A stretch of 64,000 nucleotides of DNA from Microbulbifer donghaiensis. GTDB taxonomy: Bacteria; Pseudomonadota; Gammaproteobacteria; Pseudomonadales; Cellvibrionaceae. The notes under the pieces were generated by a model that was not told where the DNA came from, did no database searches, and saw only the letters and a list, made by a program, of their open reading frames with translations. Shown piece by piece: positions 8,818-17,560 of this stretch. Both the position numbers and the translations under genes were made by a program. Where the stretch lies: the NCBI RefSeq assembly GCF_900129095.1, contig NZ_FQVA01000006.1:83830-147829 (forward strand), in the 5' to 3' direction. Every line of letters begins with the position of its first letter. Position 1 is the stretch's first letter.

Positions 8818-9008
8818 GACAGAGAGACCGGTGGATGCCCAGCGTTTGCCTCAGCTCGCTACCGCAGGGTTCCCGATCACTTGGCCCGCTCAGTATCGGG
8901 AGGCCGTCCCGATTTCCCGGCGTGCGCAGTAACAGGGTGGTTTCCCCTGAAGAAGAGCGCCGCTATTCCTGGGGGGGAGTGGCTGGATTCTCTGGCAGCA
9001 GCGGGGTA

Positions 9009-9037
9009 TTGCTTAGAATATTAGGTTTTGCTAATAT
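9009..9037 (+). promoter_or_regulatory. Sigma-70-type promoter overlapped by the BigR-type operator
   Basis: TTGCTT at 9009-9014 and TAATAT at 9032-9037 are separated by 17 nt, a near-ideal promoter for the dioxygenase gene. A perfect inverted repeat ATATTAG-N6-CTAATAT (9018-9037) fills the spacer and the -10 hexamer, so bound repressor would block RNA polymerase. This is the most symmetrical copy of the box found upstream of 2903 and 3356. Confidence 0.8.
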
Positions 9038-9080
9038 GTCTGTGTGAATTGAGTGCAATCTCGAAATGAGAGGAATGTCT

Positions 9081-9959
9081 ATGTCCGTCAGTGCCGTTCG
9101 TACCCAAGTACAGTCTTTCCTAGATACGGATACCGAAACCTGGAGCTATGTGGTGTACGACCGCGAAGGCGGCACTGCGGCGGTAGTCGATACGGTCCTC
9201 AACTTTGACGCCGCCTCGGGGCGCACCAGTACGGAGGGCGCCGAAGAGATAGTGGCCTTCGTACGCGAGAAAAACCTGACCGTCGAATGGATTCTCGAGA
9301 CGCACGCCCACGCCGACCACCTGTCCGCGGCACCGTTTGTCCGCGATCAACTCGGCGGCAAGATCGCGATCGGCGAGCAGATTTGTCAGGTGCAGAACAT
9401 CTTCCGCAATGTGTTCAACCTTGAAAAAGAGTTCCTGGTGGACGGCAGCCAGTTCGATCACCTGTTCGCCGATGGCGAGACCTTCAATGTCGGCGACCTG
9501 GATGCCCGTGTGATCTATGCACCGGGCCACACGCCGGCGGACATGGCGTGGCTGATTGGCGATGCGCTGTTTGTCGGTGATACGCTGTTTATGCCGGACG
9601 TAGGCAGCGCCCGTTGCGACTTCCCCGGTGGCGATGCCGCAACCCTGTACCGCTCGGTGCAGAAGCTGCTGGCGTTGCCGGAAGAGACGCGCATGTTTAT
9701 GTGTCACGACTATCCGCCGTCTGATGCGCGCGAGCACCAGTGTGAAACCACGGTGGGGGAGCAGAAACGCGATAACATCCACCTGCGCGACGGGGTCAGT
9801 GAGGCAGAGTTTGTCGCCATGCGCAGCGAGCGCGATGCAACCCTGGCGATGCCGCGGCTGATTATTCCGTCCATCCAGGTCAATATTCGCGCGGGGGAGA
9901 TGCCGCCGGCAGAAGATAACGGCACTGTTTATCTGAAGGTGCCGATCAACGCCCTGTAA
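9081..9959 (+). CDS. Persulfide dioxygenase (ETHE1/Blh-type metallo-beta-lactamase fold)
   Basis: 292-residue non-heme iron enzyme that oxidises glutathione persulfide to sulfite. Metal ligands are visible: HAHADH (His75, His77, Asp79, His80), APGH (His150), VGDTLF (Asp167) and CHDY (His209). The segment DVGSARCDFPGG is typical of persulfide dioxygenases rather than glyoxalase II. ATG 9081 has AGAGG 7 nt upstream; two earlier in-frame ATGs overlap that site. It is followed after 31 nt by the TIGR01244-type gene, which in Blh proteins is fused to this domain. Expression is probably induced by persulfide through the operator at its promoter. Confidence 0.93.
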   Translation: MSVSAVRTQVQSFLDTDTETWSYVVYDREGGTAAVVDTVLNFDAASGRTSTEGAEEIVAFVREKNLTVEWILETHAHADHLSAAPFVRDQLGGKIAIGEQICQVQNIFRNVFNLEKEFLVDGSQFDHLFADGETFNVGDLDARVIYAPGHTPADMAWLIGDALFVGDTLFMPDVGSARCDFPGGDAATLYRSVQKLLALPEETRMFMCHDYPPSDAREHQCETTVGEQKRDNIHLRDGVSEAEFVAMRSERDATLAMPRLIIPSIQVNIRAGEMPPAEDNGTVYLKVPINAL

Positions 9960-9990
9960 GGTGTTGCCTAATTTAACCAGGTGGAAATAT

Positions 9991-10407
9991 ATGGATATCA
10001 AGAGACTCGACGATCAGGTCACTGTGTCCGAACAGTTCAGCGGTGCCGCCATGGCACAGCTGGCCCAGTCCGGCGTCAAGGTGGTGGTGTGTAACCGCCC
10101 GGAAGGCGAGAGCGAAGATCAGCCGACGCACGCGGCGATGGAGACGGCGGCCGAGGAAAACGGCATGGAGTATGTGGTTATTCCGTTCGCGCGTGGCCAG
10201 ATGACACTAGCGCACTGCCAACAGTTTGCCGAGCTGCTGGCGCGCGGCGATAAAGTGCATGCCTTCTGCCGCACCGGCAATCGTTCGTGCAATCTCTGGG
10301 CCGGCGCGCGCATATTGGACGGGGCGGACAAGAAAGCGCTGCTCGGCTGCGCTCGCGCCGCCGGTTTCGATGTCAGCGGTGTGTTGGTGGCAATCGATCC
10401 CGAGTAG
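9991..10407 (+). CDS. TIGR01244/DUF442 phosphatase-like sulfur-transfer protein
   Basis: 138-residue protein with a tyrosine-phosphatase/rhodanese-like fold, family TIGR01244, which forms the N-terminal domain of Blh. The active-site loop FCRTGNRS carries Cys93 and Arg98, the shortened phosphatase loop of this family; a further cysteine at residue 34 (VVVCNRPEGE) is also conserved in relatives. It probably handles persulfide sulfur for the dioxygenase encoded just upstream. AGGTGG precedes ATG 9991 by about 7 nt, which decides the start; the frame opens earlier at 9961. Confidence 0.85.
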   Translation: MDIKRLDDQVTVSEQFSGAAMAQLAQSGVKVVVCNRPEGESEDQPTHAAMETAAEENGMEYVVIPFARGQMTLAHCQQFAELLARGDKVHAFCRTGNRSCNLWAGARILDGADKKALLGCARAAGFDVSGVLVAIDPE

Positions 10408-10452
10408 GGGGATTGCTGTTCCCTCGAATTGCGGAAGTAACGGAAGTCATTG

Positions 10453-12180
10453 ATGCGCGCTCTCGCCAGCTATCTCCCTATTTTTGCGTCGCTGCGGTCT
10501 TATGATCGGCAGACGCTGAGCCGCGACCTGTTGGCCGCGGTGATCGTTACGATCATGCTGATACCGCAGTCGCTGGCCTATGCCTTGCTCGCCGGGTTGC
10601 CGGCGCAGGTGGGTCTCTATGCGAGTATCGTGCCGCTGCTGGCCTACGCAGTGACCGGCACCAGCCGCGCCCTGTCGGTGGGGCCGGTCGCGGTTGCGTC
10701 TTTGATGAGTGCCGCGGCACTGAGCGAGGTGGCAATTGCCGGCACCGCAGATTATCTGGTGGCAGCGGCGGTGCTGGCGCTGCTGTCCGGGCTGTTTCTG
10801 ACATTGATGGGGGTGTTGCGCCTCGGCTTTCTCGCCAACTTTCTCTCGCACCCGGTGATTTCCGGATTTATTACCGCTTCCGGCCTGCTGATTGCACTGA
10901 GCCAGTTGAAGCACCTGCTGGGTGTCAGCGCCAACGGCGACAACCTGCCGCACCTGCTCAATTCCCTGCTGGAAAATATCAGTAGCATCAATTCCTATGC
11001 GCTGCTCACCGGTATCGCAGTGGTTGTGTTTCTGTACTGGTCGCGTTCCGGTGCGTCACGACTGCTGCAGCGCTGGTCCGTGCACCCGGATACCGCCGGT
11101 ATCCTGGTCAAGGCCGCCCCGGTGGTCGGTGTTATTGCGACGATTGTCGTAGCGGTGCTGTTCGATTTCGAGGGCAAACAGGTGGCGCTGGTCGGCACTG
11201 TACCTTCGGGCCTGCCGACGCTGCAGTTGCCGGTTATTTCCCGGGAGCTGATCGAAGCGCTGATAATGCCGGCGATCATGATTTCGATCATCGGTTACGT
11301 GGAATCGGTTTCCGTCGGCAAGACCCTGGCGGCCAAGCGACGCCAGAAAATCGACGTGAACCAGGAATTGATCGGCCTGGGTGCAGCCAACGTGGGCGCG
11401 GGTTTTTCTGGCGCCTTTCCGGTCACCGGCGGCTTCTCTCGTTCCGTGGTCAACTTCGACGCGGGTGCCGAGACGCAGATGGCGAGTGTGTTTACCGCTG
11501 CCGGCATTGCGCTGGCCTCGATATTCCTGACGCCGTTCCTGTACTACCTGCCGAAGGCCACCCTCGCGGCCACCATTATCGTGGCGGTGCTGTCGCTGGT
11601 GGACTTCTCGATCTTGAAAAAGACCTGGAAGTTTTCCCGCAGCGATTTTTTCGCCGTAGTCATCACAATCGTGGTCACGCTGCTGTTTGGTGTCGAGGCG
11701 GGTGTGTCCTGCGGTGTGGCCGCCTCGATCGCACTGTTCCTGTACCGCACTTCGCGGCCGCATATTGCCGAAGTGGGTCTGGTTGAGGGGACGGAGCATT
11801 TCCGCAATATCAAGCGGCACAAGGTGCTCACCGTGCCGGAAATCCTGACCATTCGCGTCGACGAGAGCCTGATGTTCTCCAATGCCGCCTTCCTGGAAGA
11901 TCGGATTTACGAAGATCTGGCCAACAACAAGCGCGTGCGCCAGGTGATTCTGATGTGCAGTGCCATCAACGAGATCGACTGGAGTGCCCTCGAGGTGATT
12001 GAGGCATTAAACAGTCAGTTGGCGGAGCTGGGCATTGTGCTGCACCTGTCCGAGGTCAAGGGGCCGGTGATGGATGCGCTGCAGCGCAGTGGATTTCTGG
12101 AGCACCTGTCGGGCAATGTCTACCTGACCCAGTTCCAGGCCTTCAGCGAGGCGCGCCGGGCAGTGGTTGCCGCGGTCTAG
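10453..12180 (+). CDS. SulP family anion permease with C-terminal STAS domain
   Basis: 575-residue SulP/SLC26 permease, complete. The signature IPQSLAYALLAGLPA sits near residue 38, followed by about ten to twelve hydrophobic segments including the NVGAGFSGAFPVTGGFSRS motif near residue 320, and a STAS domain from about residue 450 (LTIRVDESLMFSNA, INEIDWSALEVIEAL). It lies 45 nt after the TIGR01244-type gene and is probably cotranscribed with the dioxygenase, so it may export the sulfite or sulfate made by persulfide oxidation or supply sulfate; direction is unknown. Paralogous to the permease at the left edge. ATG 10453 is taken rather than the TTG immediately before it. Confidence 0.92.
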   Translation: MRALASYLPIFASLRSYDRQTLSRDLLAAVIVTIMLIPQSLAYALLAGLPAQVGLYASIVPLLAYAVTGTSRALSVGPVAVASLMSAAALSEVAIAGTADYLVAAAVLALLSGLFLTLMGVLRLGFLANFLSHPVISGFITASGLLIALSQLKHLLGVSANGDNLPHLLNSLLENISSINSYALLTGIAVVVFLYWSRSGASRLLQRWSVHPDTAGILVKAAPVVGVIATIVVAVLFDFEGKQVALVGTVPSGLPTLQLPVISRELIEALIMPAIMISIIGYVESVSVGKTLAAKRRQKIDVNQELIGLGAANVGAGFSGAFPVTGGFSRSVVNFDAGAETQMASVFTAAGIALASIFLTPFLYYLPKATLAATIIVAVLSLVDFSILKKTWKFSRSDFFAVVITIVVTLLFGVEAGVSCGVAASIALFLYRTSRPHIAEVGLVEGTEHFRNIKRHKVLTVPEILTIRVDESLMFSNAAFLEDRIYEDLANNKRVRQVILMCSAINEIDWSALEVIEALNSQLAELGIVLHLSEVKGPVMDALQRSGFLEHLSGNVYLTQFQAFSEARRAVVAAV

Positions 12181-12190
12181 GCCGCGGCAG

Positions 12191-12676
12191 TCACAGCAGA
12201 CACTGCCAGTAGCCGACATCGATCCAGCGGTCGAACTTGTGGCCGACTTCCTTGAAGTGGGCGACCTTCTCCATACCGAATTTTTCATGCAGCGCGACGC
12301 TGGCGCTGTTGGGCAGGGCGATACCGCAGATGACCGTGTGGATGTCCCGCTGTTGCAGTTGATCGAACAGGGCCCTGTAGAGGCTGGAGCCCAGGCCGCG
12401 CCCGTGCGCCTCTTTGTCTAAATAGACCGTCGCCTCGACGGAGTTGCGATAGGCCGCCCGGCTGCGCCACAGGGTGGCATAGGCGTAACCGGCAATCCGC
12501 TGCTCCTCCTCGGCAACCAGCCACGGCAGACCGACGCCGGCCACATCGCCGATGCGGCCGGCCATTTCTGCGGCGGATACCGGTTCCGTTTCGAAGGTGA
12601 TCACGGTGTGGCGGATATAGTGGTTGTAGATATCCGCAATCTGGCCGGCGTCTTCAGCTCGAGCGAATCGGATCAT
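12191..12676 (-). CDS. GNAT N-acetyltransferase, phosphinothricin-acetyltransferase-like
   Basis: 161-residue acetyl-CoA-dependent acetyltransferase. The order MIRFARAEDAGQIADIYNHYI, VEATVYLD, the acetyl-CoA loop HGRGLGSSLY and the late IALPNSASVALHEKFGM segment match the PAT/MddA (YncA) subgroup, which acetylate phosphinothricin, methionine sulfoximine or similar amino acids. The first 23 nt overlap the end of the upstream hydrolase gene, so the two are coupled. Converges with the SulP gene with a 10-nt gap. Natural substrate cannot be fixed from sequence. Confidence 0.88.
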   Translation of the reverse strand: MIRFARAEDAGQIADIYNHYIRHTVITFETEPVSAAEMAGRIGDVAGVGLPWLVAEEEQRIAGYAYATLWRSRAAYRNSVEATVYLDKEAHGRGLGSSLYRALFDQLQQRDIHTVICGIALPNSASVALHEKFGMEKVAHFKEVGHKFDRWIDVGYWQCLL

Positions 12677-13490
12677 TTCTGTGCTCGGTCATGGCTGTCT
12701 GGCGGCCGCGCAGAAATTGGAGCATGGCCGCGGTAACCGCTTTGGGCTGTTCGAGGGAGGACAGGTGTCCCGCTTGCTTGACGATCTCCAGCGAGGCGTT
12801 GGGCAGTCGCTCAGCCAGGCTGATCGAGCAGGGTGGGGGCAGGGAAAGATCCTCCTCGCCGACGAGCACCAGGGCCGCTTGCGGTATATCGCCGAGGCGG
12901 GTCTTGAGTGAGTCCCGCTGGCATAGGGCGTCGACCATATTCGCGATGGAGACCAGCGGCATGGTCGCGAATTTGTCCTTCCAGTGTCGCACCAGCTCCG
13001 GCTGAGTCTGCAGAGTGTGCTGCCCGAACATCAGCTTGGAGACCTTGGGCAGCAGCGGCTTGATGCCGAACAGCTTGGCGGCGGCCACCATGGCCTTGTA
13101 CTTGAATTTCTTGAAGCCGGTCTCGGTGCCGGCGTGGCTGTCGAGCAGCATCAGGGCGGAGACACGATCTGGCACCGTCAGCGCGGCGCGCAGGGCGATC
13201 ATGCCGCCGATCGACAGGCCGGCCCAGGTTGCGCTCGCTATGCCCTCGTTATCCATTACCGCGACCACATCCTCTACCAGATCGTAAATATCCAGCGGCC
13301 GATCTGCAGCGCTCGACTGTCCGTGGCCGCGAATATCGATATTGATCACCCGGTAGTGTTCGCTCAGCGGCCCTACCTGCTCGCGCCACATCTCGCCGTC
13401 GCAGAGGAAGCTGTGCAGCAGTAGCAGCGCTGGGCCGGAACCACTGATTTCGTAATAGATCTCGTTACTGCCGTTAAGTGCTGTGGACAT
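12654..13490 (-). CDS. Alpha/beta-fold hydrolase (3-oxoadipate enol-lactonase-like)
   Basis: 278-residue alpha/beta hydrolase. Seen: oxyanion region LLHSFLCDGEMW, strand IDIRGHGQSS, nucleophile elbow GLSIGG with Ser93, an acidic residue in LVGEEDLSLPP and the catalytic His in AGHLSSLEQP. The overall spacing resembles PcaD-like lactonases, but the local context (a GNAT gene overlapping its 3' end) gives no aromatic-degradation pathway, so only hydrolase is safe. No signal peptide, so cytosolic. Confidence 0.85.
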   Translation of the reverse strand: MSTALNGSNEIYYEISGSGPALLLLHSFLCDGEMWREQVGPLSEHYRVINIDIRGHGQSSAADRPLDIYDLVEDVVAVMDNEGIASATWAGLSIGGMIALRAALTVPDRVSALMLLDSHAGTETGFKKFKYKAMVAAAKLFGIKPLLPKVSKLMFGQHTLQTQPELVRHWKDKFATMPLVSIANMVDALCQRDSLKTRLGDIPQAALVLVGEEDLSLPPPCSISLAERLPNASLEIVKQAGHLSSLEQPKAVTAAMLQFLRGRQTAMTEHRNDPIRSS

Positions 13491-13597
13491 GGTTTCCTGT
13501 TGGCTCGATTCTTAGAATTGTGGCGTAACGATGTACCTTGCCTTTATCGCAGTCAACCGGAATGTATTCGATCGAGACTGGAAGCCTCCAGAAGACC

Positions 13598-13879
13598 TCA
13601 AAAAACAAACTGCTTGTCCAGTACGAAAAATTGCACCGATTCCGGTTTGACGCCGTCAAATTTAACGGCATCGCCGGCGCTTTCTGATTTAAGTACCTGA
13701 AAGAAAGCGTCGATGTCGCTGACTTCCGCGCACAGGACTACACGGTTGTTATCCTCGAGCATCGTGTACTCATATTTACCCTGAATGGTTTGCTGGCGAT
13801 ACAGTTCGCCATGTGTTTTGAAATGCTTCTCCCATTTGGGGAGGTCTTCGACCTCAATGGTGACGACAATCTTTTTCAC
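13598..13879 (-). CDS. Conserved-looking small hypothetical protein
   Basis: 93-residue soluble protein beginning VKKIVVTIEVEDLPKWEKHFKTH. The pattern of two beta-alpha-beta units with an internal LEDNNRVVLCAEVSDIDAFFQVL segment resembles a ferredoxin-like, dimeric alpha/beta-barrel fold, but I cannot assign a family. GTG 13879 is chosen because GGAG lies 5 nt upstream and the residues before it look non-coding; the frame opens to 13966. Isolated monocistronic gene. Confidence 0.65.
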   Translation of the reverse strand: MKKIVVTIEVEDLPKWEKHFKTHGELYRQQTIQGKYEYTMLEDNNRVVLCAEVSDIDAFFQVLKSESAGDAVKFDGVKPESVQFFVLDKQFVF

Positions 13880-14018
13880 GTGCACTCCGATAAAGCGGCA
13901 ATTGCAGGATGCGATATCGCGATGGGAGGGTTCGGCGGTGGCCCCGGAAGAGTCTCCGCTGCGCACATCGGCAGCCTGCCCAGTAAAGTGCGCGCGGACG
14001 GGAATCTAGGCGCGGGCA

Positions 14019-14468
14019 CTATAGGCCGACGGTGCGCCAGGCGCGGCGGCGGACGTAGATATAAGCGGCCATACACCAGTCATAGGCGATGCAAAACACT
14101 CCGTAAGCCATGGGGATCTCGGTAAGCCGGTCAGTGCCAATCTCCACGGTCGTATAAACAGGAAGTTCATGGAACAGGTCCCAAACGCCGTGAAGAAGAT
14201 ACCCGGCGATCAGCCAGGCGGGAATACGGCAGCCCAGCACTCCGAACAGGGTAAACAGCGCGACAGCGACCGCTTCCAGTGGCCAGGCTCTCGGGTTATC
14301 GAAATAGGCCGTGAAGGCCAGGTAGAAGGCCGCGATCAGCACCAGGAAGAGACCGTAAAAAATCTGTTCCGCGCGCATTGGCAACAGTTTTCTGACGATT
14401 GCGATGGTACCCGCGGCCGCCATAAGGCCGATACTGATGTAGAGGACAACGATTACCGCCAGGGCCAT
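14019..14468 (-). CDS. Integral membrane protein, DUF6010-like
   Basis: 149-residue protein with four or five hydrophobic segments (about residues 3-25, 35-53, 62-78, 82-97 and 118-137). The LLHGVWDLFHELPVYTT stretch, with histidines and acidic residues beside a membrane segment, is reminiscent of DUF6010 proteins. No catalytic function is known. Stands alone between a hypothetical and a GFA gene. Confidence 0.65.
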   Translation of the reverse strand: MALAVIVVLYISIGLMAAAGTIAIVRKLLPMRAEQIFYGLFLVLIAAFYLAFTAYFDNPRAWPLEAVAVALFTLFGVLGCRIPAWLIAGYLLHGVWDLFHELPVYTTVEIGTDRLTEIPMAYGVFCIAYDWCMAAYIYVRRRAWRTVGL

Positions 14469-14552
14469 ATCACTCTCACTTGCATCAGCGCCGTGGTCTG
14501 CTTCTGTGGTGTTTTGTGTGTCTAGACTCCCGCTGCCAGATCGGCTCCCACA

Positions 14553-14987
14553 TTATTCTTCCAGAATGACGCCGGAGCCACCCATCTCCTTGGGAAAGTC
14601 CTTCAGTTTGGGCAGCCCGTCTTTGATGCGCAGCCGCGTCTCCTGATAGTTGACATGCACAGCGGGTTTGAATTGGAGGTCCGGAATGACAGCGGCATAG
14701 ACGTCGGTAAGCCCCATGCCGGGATGTTCACTGAAAATATGGCCGCCGCAACTCTGGCACCACTTGCGATAACTGTTTGGCGTCTTGTGGTAGGTGCCGA
14801 TCTTGTCCTCCCCCTGTGTAACCTTGACGGCGTCCGGTTGCCACAGGGAAAAGGCGTTCACCGGCCCCGCCGACCAGTGCCGGCAGGACTCGCAGTGGCA
14901 GTAACCCATTGCCGCGGGTTCTCCAGTCACCGTGAATTGCACGGCGCCACAGAAGCAACTGCCGTTATAAGTTTTTGTATCGCTCAT
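14553..14987 (-). CDS. GFA/CENP-V-domain zinc protein
   Basis: 144-residue protein of the glutathione-dependent formaldehyde-activating (GFA) family. Zinc-binding cysteines are visible in order: GSCFCGAVQF, YCHCESC and WCQSCGGHIFSE, the standard beta-tent arrangement. The family is named for Paracoccus Gfa but most members have no proven activity with S-hydroxymethylglutathione. A usable ribosome binding site (AAGGAGAG) lies just upstream. Single gene upstream of a terminator-separated ahpF. Confidence 0.85.
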   Translation of the reverse strand: MSDTKTYNGSCFCGAVQFTVTGEPAAMGYCHCESCRHWSAGPVNAFSLWQPDAVKVTQGEDKIGTYHKTPNSYRKWCQSCGGHIFSEHPGMGLTDVYAAVIPDLQFKPAVHVNYQETRLRIKDGLPKLKDFPKEMGGSGVILEE

Positions 14988-15113
14988 GGGGCTCTCCTTT
15001 CTTCATGCCGCACCGGGGTTGGGCGGCAGATGTATAGGGTAGTCCAATCCTGTCGCTTTGAACGGGGGCAGGCAGTTGCCTGGATCGCAGGCGGCGACGG
15101 CGTTAGTGGCGGC

Positions 15114-15141
15114 AAAAAAAAAGGCCGGAATGAATCCGGCC
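15114..15141 (-). terminator. Rho-independent terminator of ahpF
   Basis: On the minus strand GGCCGGA and TCCGGCC pair as a 7-bp stem with a 5-nt loop, followed directly by nine T residues, 10 nt past the ahpF stop. This is a textbook intrinsic terminator. Confidence 0.92.
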
Positions 15142-15151
15142 AGGGGAGGGG

Positions 15152-16765
15152 TCAGGCGCTCTGGGCAAGCACCTGCTGGGGTTGCTCGTTGCTGACCTCT
15201 TCGTCTACTGACGAGCGAATCAGGTAATCGAAGGCGCCAAGGGCTGCGGTGGCACCGGCACCCATGGAAATCACGATCTGCTTGTAGGGCACGGTAGTCG
15301 CATCGCCGGCCGCGTAGACCCCGGGCATGGAGGTCGCGCCGCGTCCGTCGATCACGATTTCTCCCATGCGATTCATTTCCAGGCCGCTGTCCTTCAGGAA
15401 CTCGGTATTGGGCACCAGGCCGATCTGTACGAACACGCCGGCCAGTTCCAGCTGCTTGCTCGCGCCGCTGGTGCGGTCGGTGTACGCCAGGCCGGTGACC
15501 TTGCTGCCATCGCCGAGAATCTCGCTGGTCTGGGCGCTGACGACGATATCGATGTTGTCCATCGAGCGCGCCTTGCGCACCAGTACATCGTCGGCGCGCA
15601 GCGTATCGGCAAATTCCAGCACGGTGACATGCTTGACGATACCGGCCAGGTCGATGGCCGCCTCGATGCCGGAATTGCCGCCGCCAATCACTGCCACGTG
15701 CTTGCCCTTGAAGAAGGGGCCATCGCAGTGCGGGCAGTAGGCCACACCCCTGGTGCGGTATTCCGCCTCACCGGGCACACCCAGTTCGCGCCAGCGGGCG
15801 CCGGTGGCCAGTACCACCGAGCGGCTGGACAGGCTGGCACCGCTGTGCAGTTCCAGCTCCACTAACTTGTCGCGGCTCAGCGTGGCCACGCGCTGGTCGG
15901 TGATAATGTCCACGCCGTATTCCTTGACGTGCTGTTCGAGGCTGGCGGCGAGCTTCGGGCCCTCGGTGTAGGGAACGGAAATAAAGTTCTCGATACCCAC
16001 GGTATCCATCACCTGGCCGCCGAAGCGCTCGGCGACGAGCCCCGTGCGGATGCCCTTGCGCGCGGCGTAGATGGCCGCAGCCGCACCGGCCGGACCACCG
16101 CCGACCACCAGCAGATCGTAGGGATCTCTCTCACTCAGTGCCGCGGCCTTGCGCTCGGCGGCGCCGCTATCCAGCTTGCCGACAATCTCCTCGAGCGTCA
16201 TGCGGCCCTGGGCGAAGTATTCACCGTTCAGGTAGACCGCGGGCACCGCCATCACGTTGCGCTCTTCTACCTCGCGCTGGAACAGCGCGCCGTCGATCAT
16301 TTCGTGGGTGATGTTCGGGTTCAGGGTCGCCATCAGGTTCAGCGCCTGCACCACGTCCGGGCAGTTCTGGCACGACAGCGAGATATAGGTTTCAAAGTGG
16401 TATTCGCCATCGAGATTGCGAATCTGCGCCAGCAGTTCCGGATCGGCCTTGGATGGGTGGCCGCCGGCCTGCAGCAGGGCGAGCACCAGGGAGGTGAACT
16501 CGTGACCGAGCGGAATACCGGCAAAACTCACGCGCGGCTCTTCCCCCTGGCGGGCGATCGCCATGCTGGGGGTGCGCTTGCCGTTGCCGCTGTGGGTTTC
16601 AATCTTGCTGGAGAGGCCGGCGATCTCATCGGCCAGTTGCTCCAGTTCCGCGGATTTGGGGCTGTTACGGTCTTGTTCAGCAGCAGCGGACACACGAATC
16701 TCGATCGGCTCGATGATATTGCGTAGGTAGGTGTCCAGTTGCTGTTTCAGGTTCGCGTCCAACAT
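15152..16765 (-). CDS. ahpF: Alkyl hydroperoxide reductase subunit F
   Basis: 537-residue flavoprotein disulfide reductase that passes electrons from NADH to AhpC. The N-terminal double thioredoxin-like domain carries the CQNC centre (Cys132, Cys135); the FAD-binding motif [12 protein letters not shown] begins near residue 220; the reductase centre CPHC is at Cys344/Cys347; and the late [18 protein letters not shown] segment is the second FAD motif. Length is that of enteric AhpF (about 520). ATG 16765 matches the family start; the longer frame upstream is a translation of a palindromic repeat. Downstream of ahpC in the same direction but with strong hairpins between, so partial attenuation is likely. 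Confidence 0.96.
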   Translation of the reverse strand: MLDANLKQQLDTYLRNIIEPIEIRVSAAAEQDRNSPKSAELEQLADEIAGLSSKIETHSGNGKRTPSMAIARQGEEPRVSFAGIPLGHEFTSLVLALLQAGGHPSKADPELLAQIRNLDGEYHFETYISLSCQNCPDVVQALNLMATLNPNITHEMIDGALFQREVEERNVMAVPAVYLNGEYFAQGRMTLEEIVGKLDSGAAERKAAALSERDPYDLLVVGGGPAGAAAAIYAARKGIRTGLVAERFGGQVMDTVGIENFISVPYTEGPKLAASLEQHVKEYGVDIITDQRVATLSRDKLVELELHSGASLSSRSVVLATGARWRELGVPGEAEYRTRGVAYCPHCDGPFFKGKHVAVIGGGNSGIEAAIDLAGIVKHVTVLEFADTLRADDVLVRKARSMDNIDIVVSAQTSEILGDGSKVTGLAYTDRTSGASKQLELAGVFVQIGLVPNTEFLKDSGLEMNRMGEIVIDGRGATSMPGVYAAGDATTVPYKQIVISMGAGATAALGAFDYLIRSSVDEEVSNEQPQQVLAQSA

Positions 16766-16800
16766 CGGTGTGTCCTGTTTGTGCGGGTGCATGTCCCTGC

Positions 16801-16828
16801 CGTCATTCCGGCCTGCGCCGGGATGACG
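16801..16828. repeat. REP-like palindrome between ahpC and ahpF
   Basis: CGTCATTCCGGC and GCCGGGATGACG form a 12-bp imperfect stem (one mismatch) with a 4-nt loop. Palindromes with GTCATTCC/GGAATGAC arms are a common dispersed intergenic repeat of proteobacteria. It lies in the ahpC-ahpF spacer and may stabilise the ahpC transcript end. Confidence 0.7.
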
Positions 16829-16849
16829 ACGTGATTTTTCGAAAGATTC

Positions 16850-16875
16850 TTTGGGGGACCTTGCGGCCCCCCAAA
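16850..16875 (-). terminator. Terminator/attenuator-like hairpin after ahpC
   Basis: TTTGGGGG and CCCCCAAA pair as an 8-bp stem (one further C is available) around a 10-nt loop, 27 nt past the ahpC stop. There is no clear T tract, so it may limit rather than end transcription into ahpF, giving more AhpC than AhpF. Confidence 0.6.
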
Positions 16876-16902
16876 GCCGGGCCGGGGCCCGGTGCTGCCG
16901 GC

Positions 16903-17469
16903 TTAGATCTTGCCGACCAGGTCCAGGGACGGCGCCAGGGTCTCTTCGCCTTCCTGCCACTTGGCCGGGCAGACTTCACCCGGGTGGCTGGCGACATACT
17001 GGGCGGCCTTGATCTTGCGCAGCAGTTCCTGGGCGTCGCGGCCGATACCGCCGGCAGTGATCTCGACGATCTGGATGCGGCCTTCCGGGTCGATGACGAA
17101 GGTGCCGCGGTCGGCGATGCCTTCCTCCTCAATCATCACGCCGAAGTTGCGGGTGATGGTGCCGGTCGGGTCGCCGATCATCGGAAACTGGATCTTGCCG
17201 ATGGTGTCGGAAGTGTCGTGCCAGGCCTTGTGGGTGAAGTGGGTGTCGGTGGACACCGAGTAGATCTCGACGCCCAGTTTCTTGAACTCTTCGTAGTTGT
17301 CGGCCAGGTCGCCCAGTTCAGTGGGGCAGACGAAGGTGAAGTCCGCCGGGTAGAAGAAGAACACCGCCCACTTGCCTTTGATATCGGCGTCGCTGATGTC
17401 GAAGAAGTCACCGGCCTGGTAAGCCTTGGCCTGGAAAGGTTTCAGTGCGGATTCGATGTAGCGAGACAT
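16903..17469 (-). CDS. ahpC: Alkyl hydroperoxide reductase subunit C (2-Cys peroxiredoxin)
   Basis: 188-residue typical 2-Cys peroxiredoxin. The peroxidatic cysteine is Cys48 in [14 protein letters not shown], the resolving cysteine is Cys167 in GEVCPAKW; both match enteric AhpC, as does the length. It reduces H2O2 and organic peroxides and is recycled by AhpF encoded next. ATG 17469 has an AGGAG-like site about 6 nt upstream and begins [12 protein letters not shown] as in the family. An OxyR-type half site lies upstream. Confidence 0.97.
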   Translation of the reverse strand: MSRYIESALKPFQAKAYQAGDFFDISDADIKGKWAVFFFYPADFTFVCPTELGDLADNYEEFKKLGVEIYSVSTDTHFTHKAWHDTSDTIGKIQFPMIGDPTGTITRNFGVMIEEEGIADRGTFVIDPEGRIQIVEITAGGIGRDAQELLRKIKAAQYVASHPGEVCPAKWQEGEETLAPSLDLVGKI

Positions 17470-17545
17470 AGCTAGCTCCTCGTTAAGTGTGTTTGGCTGT
17501 GAAGTTGTCTGGAACGGGCGCAATACTATGGGTTGATATCGATTG

Positions 17546-17560
17546 ATAGAAATAATCTAT
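17546..17560. promoter_or_regulatory. OxyR-like half site upstream of ahpC
   Basis: ATAG-N7-CTAT, the half-element of the OxyR consensus, is perfect here, about 80 nt upstream of the ahpC start in an AT-rich stretch. The expected second half-element is only loosely matched, so this is a candidate. No oxyR gene is in the window. Confidence 0.5.
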
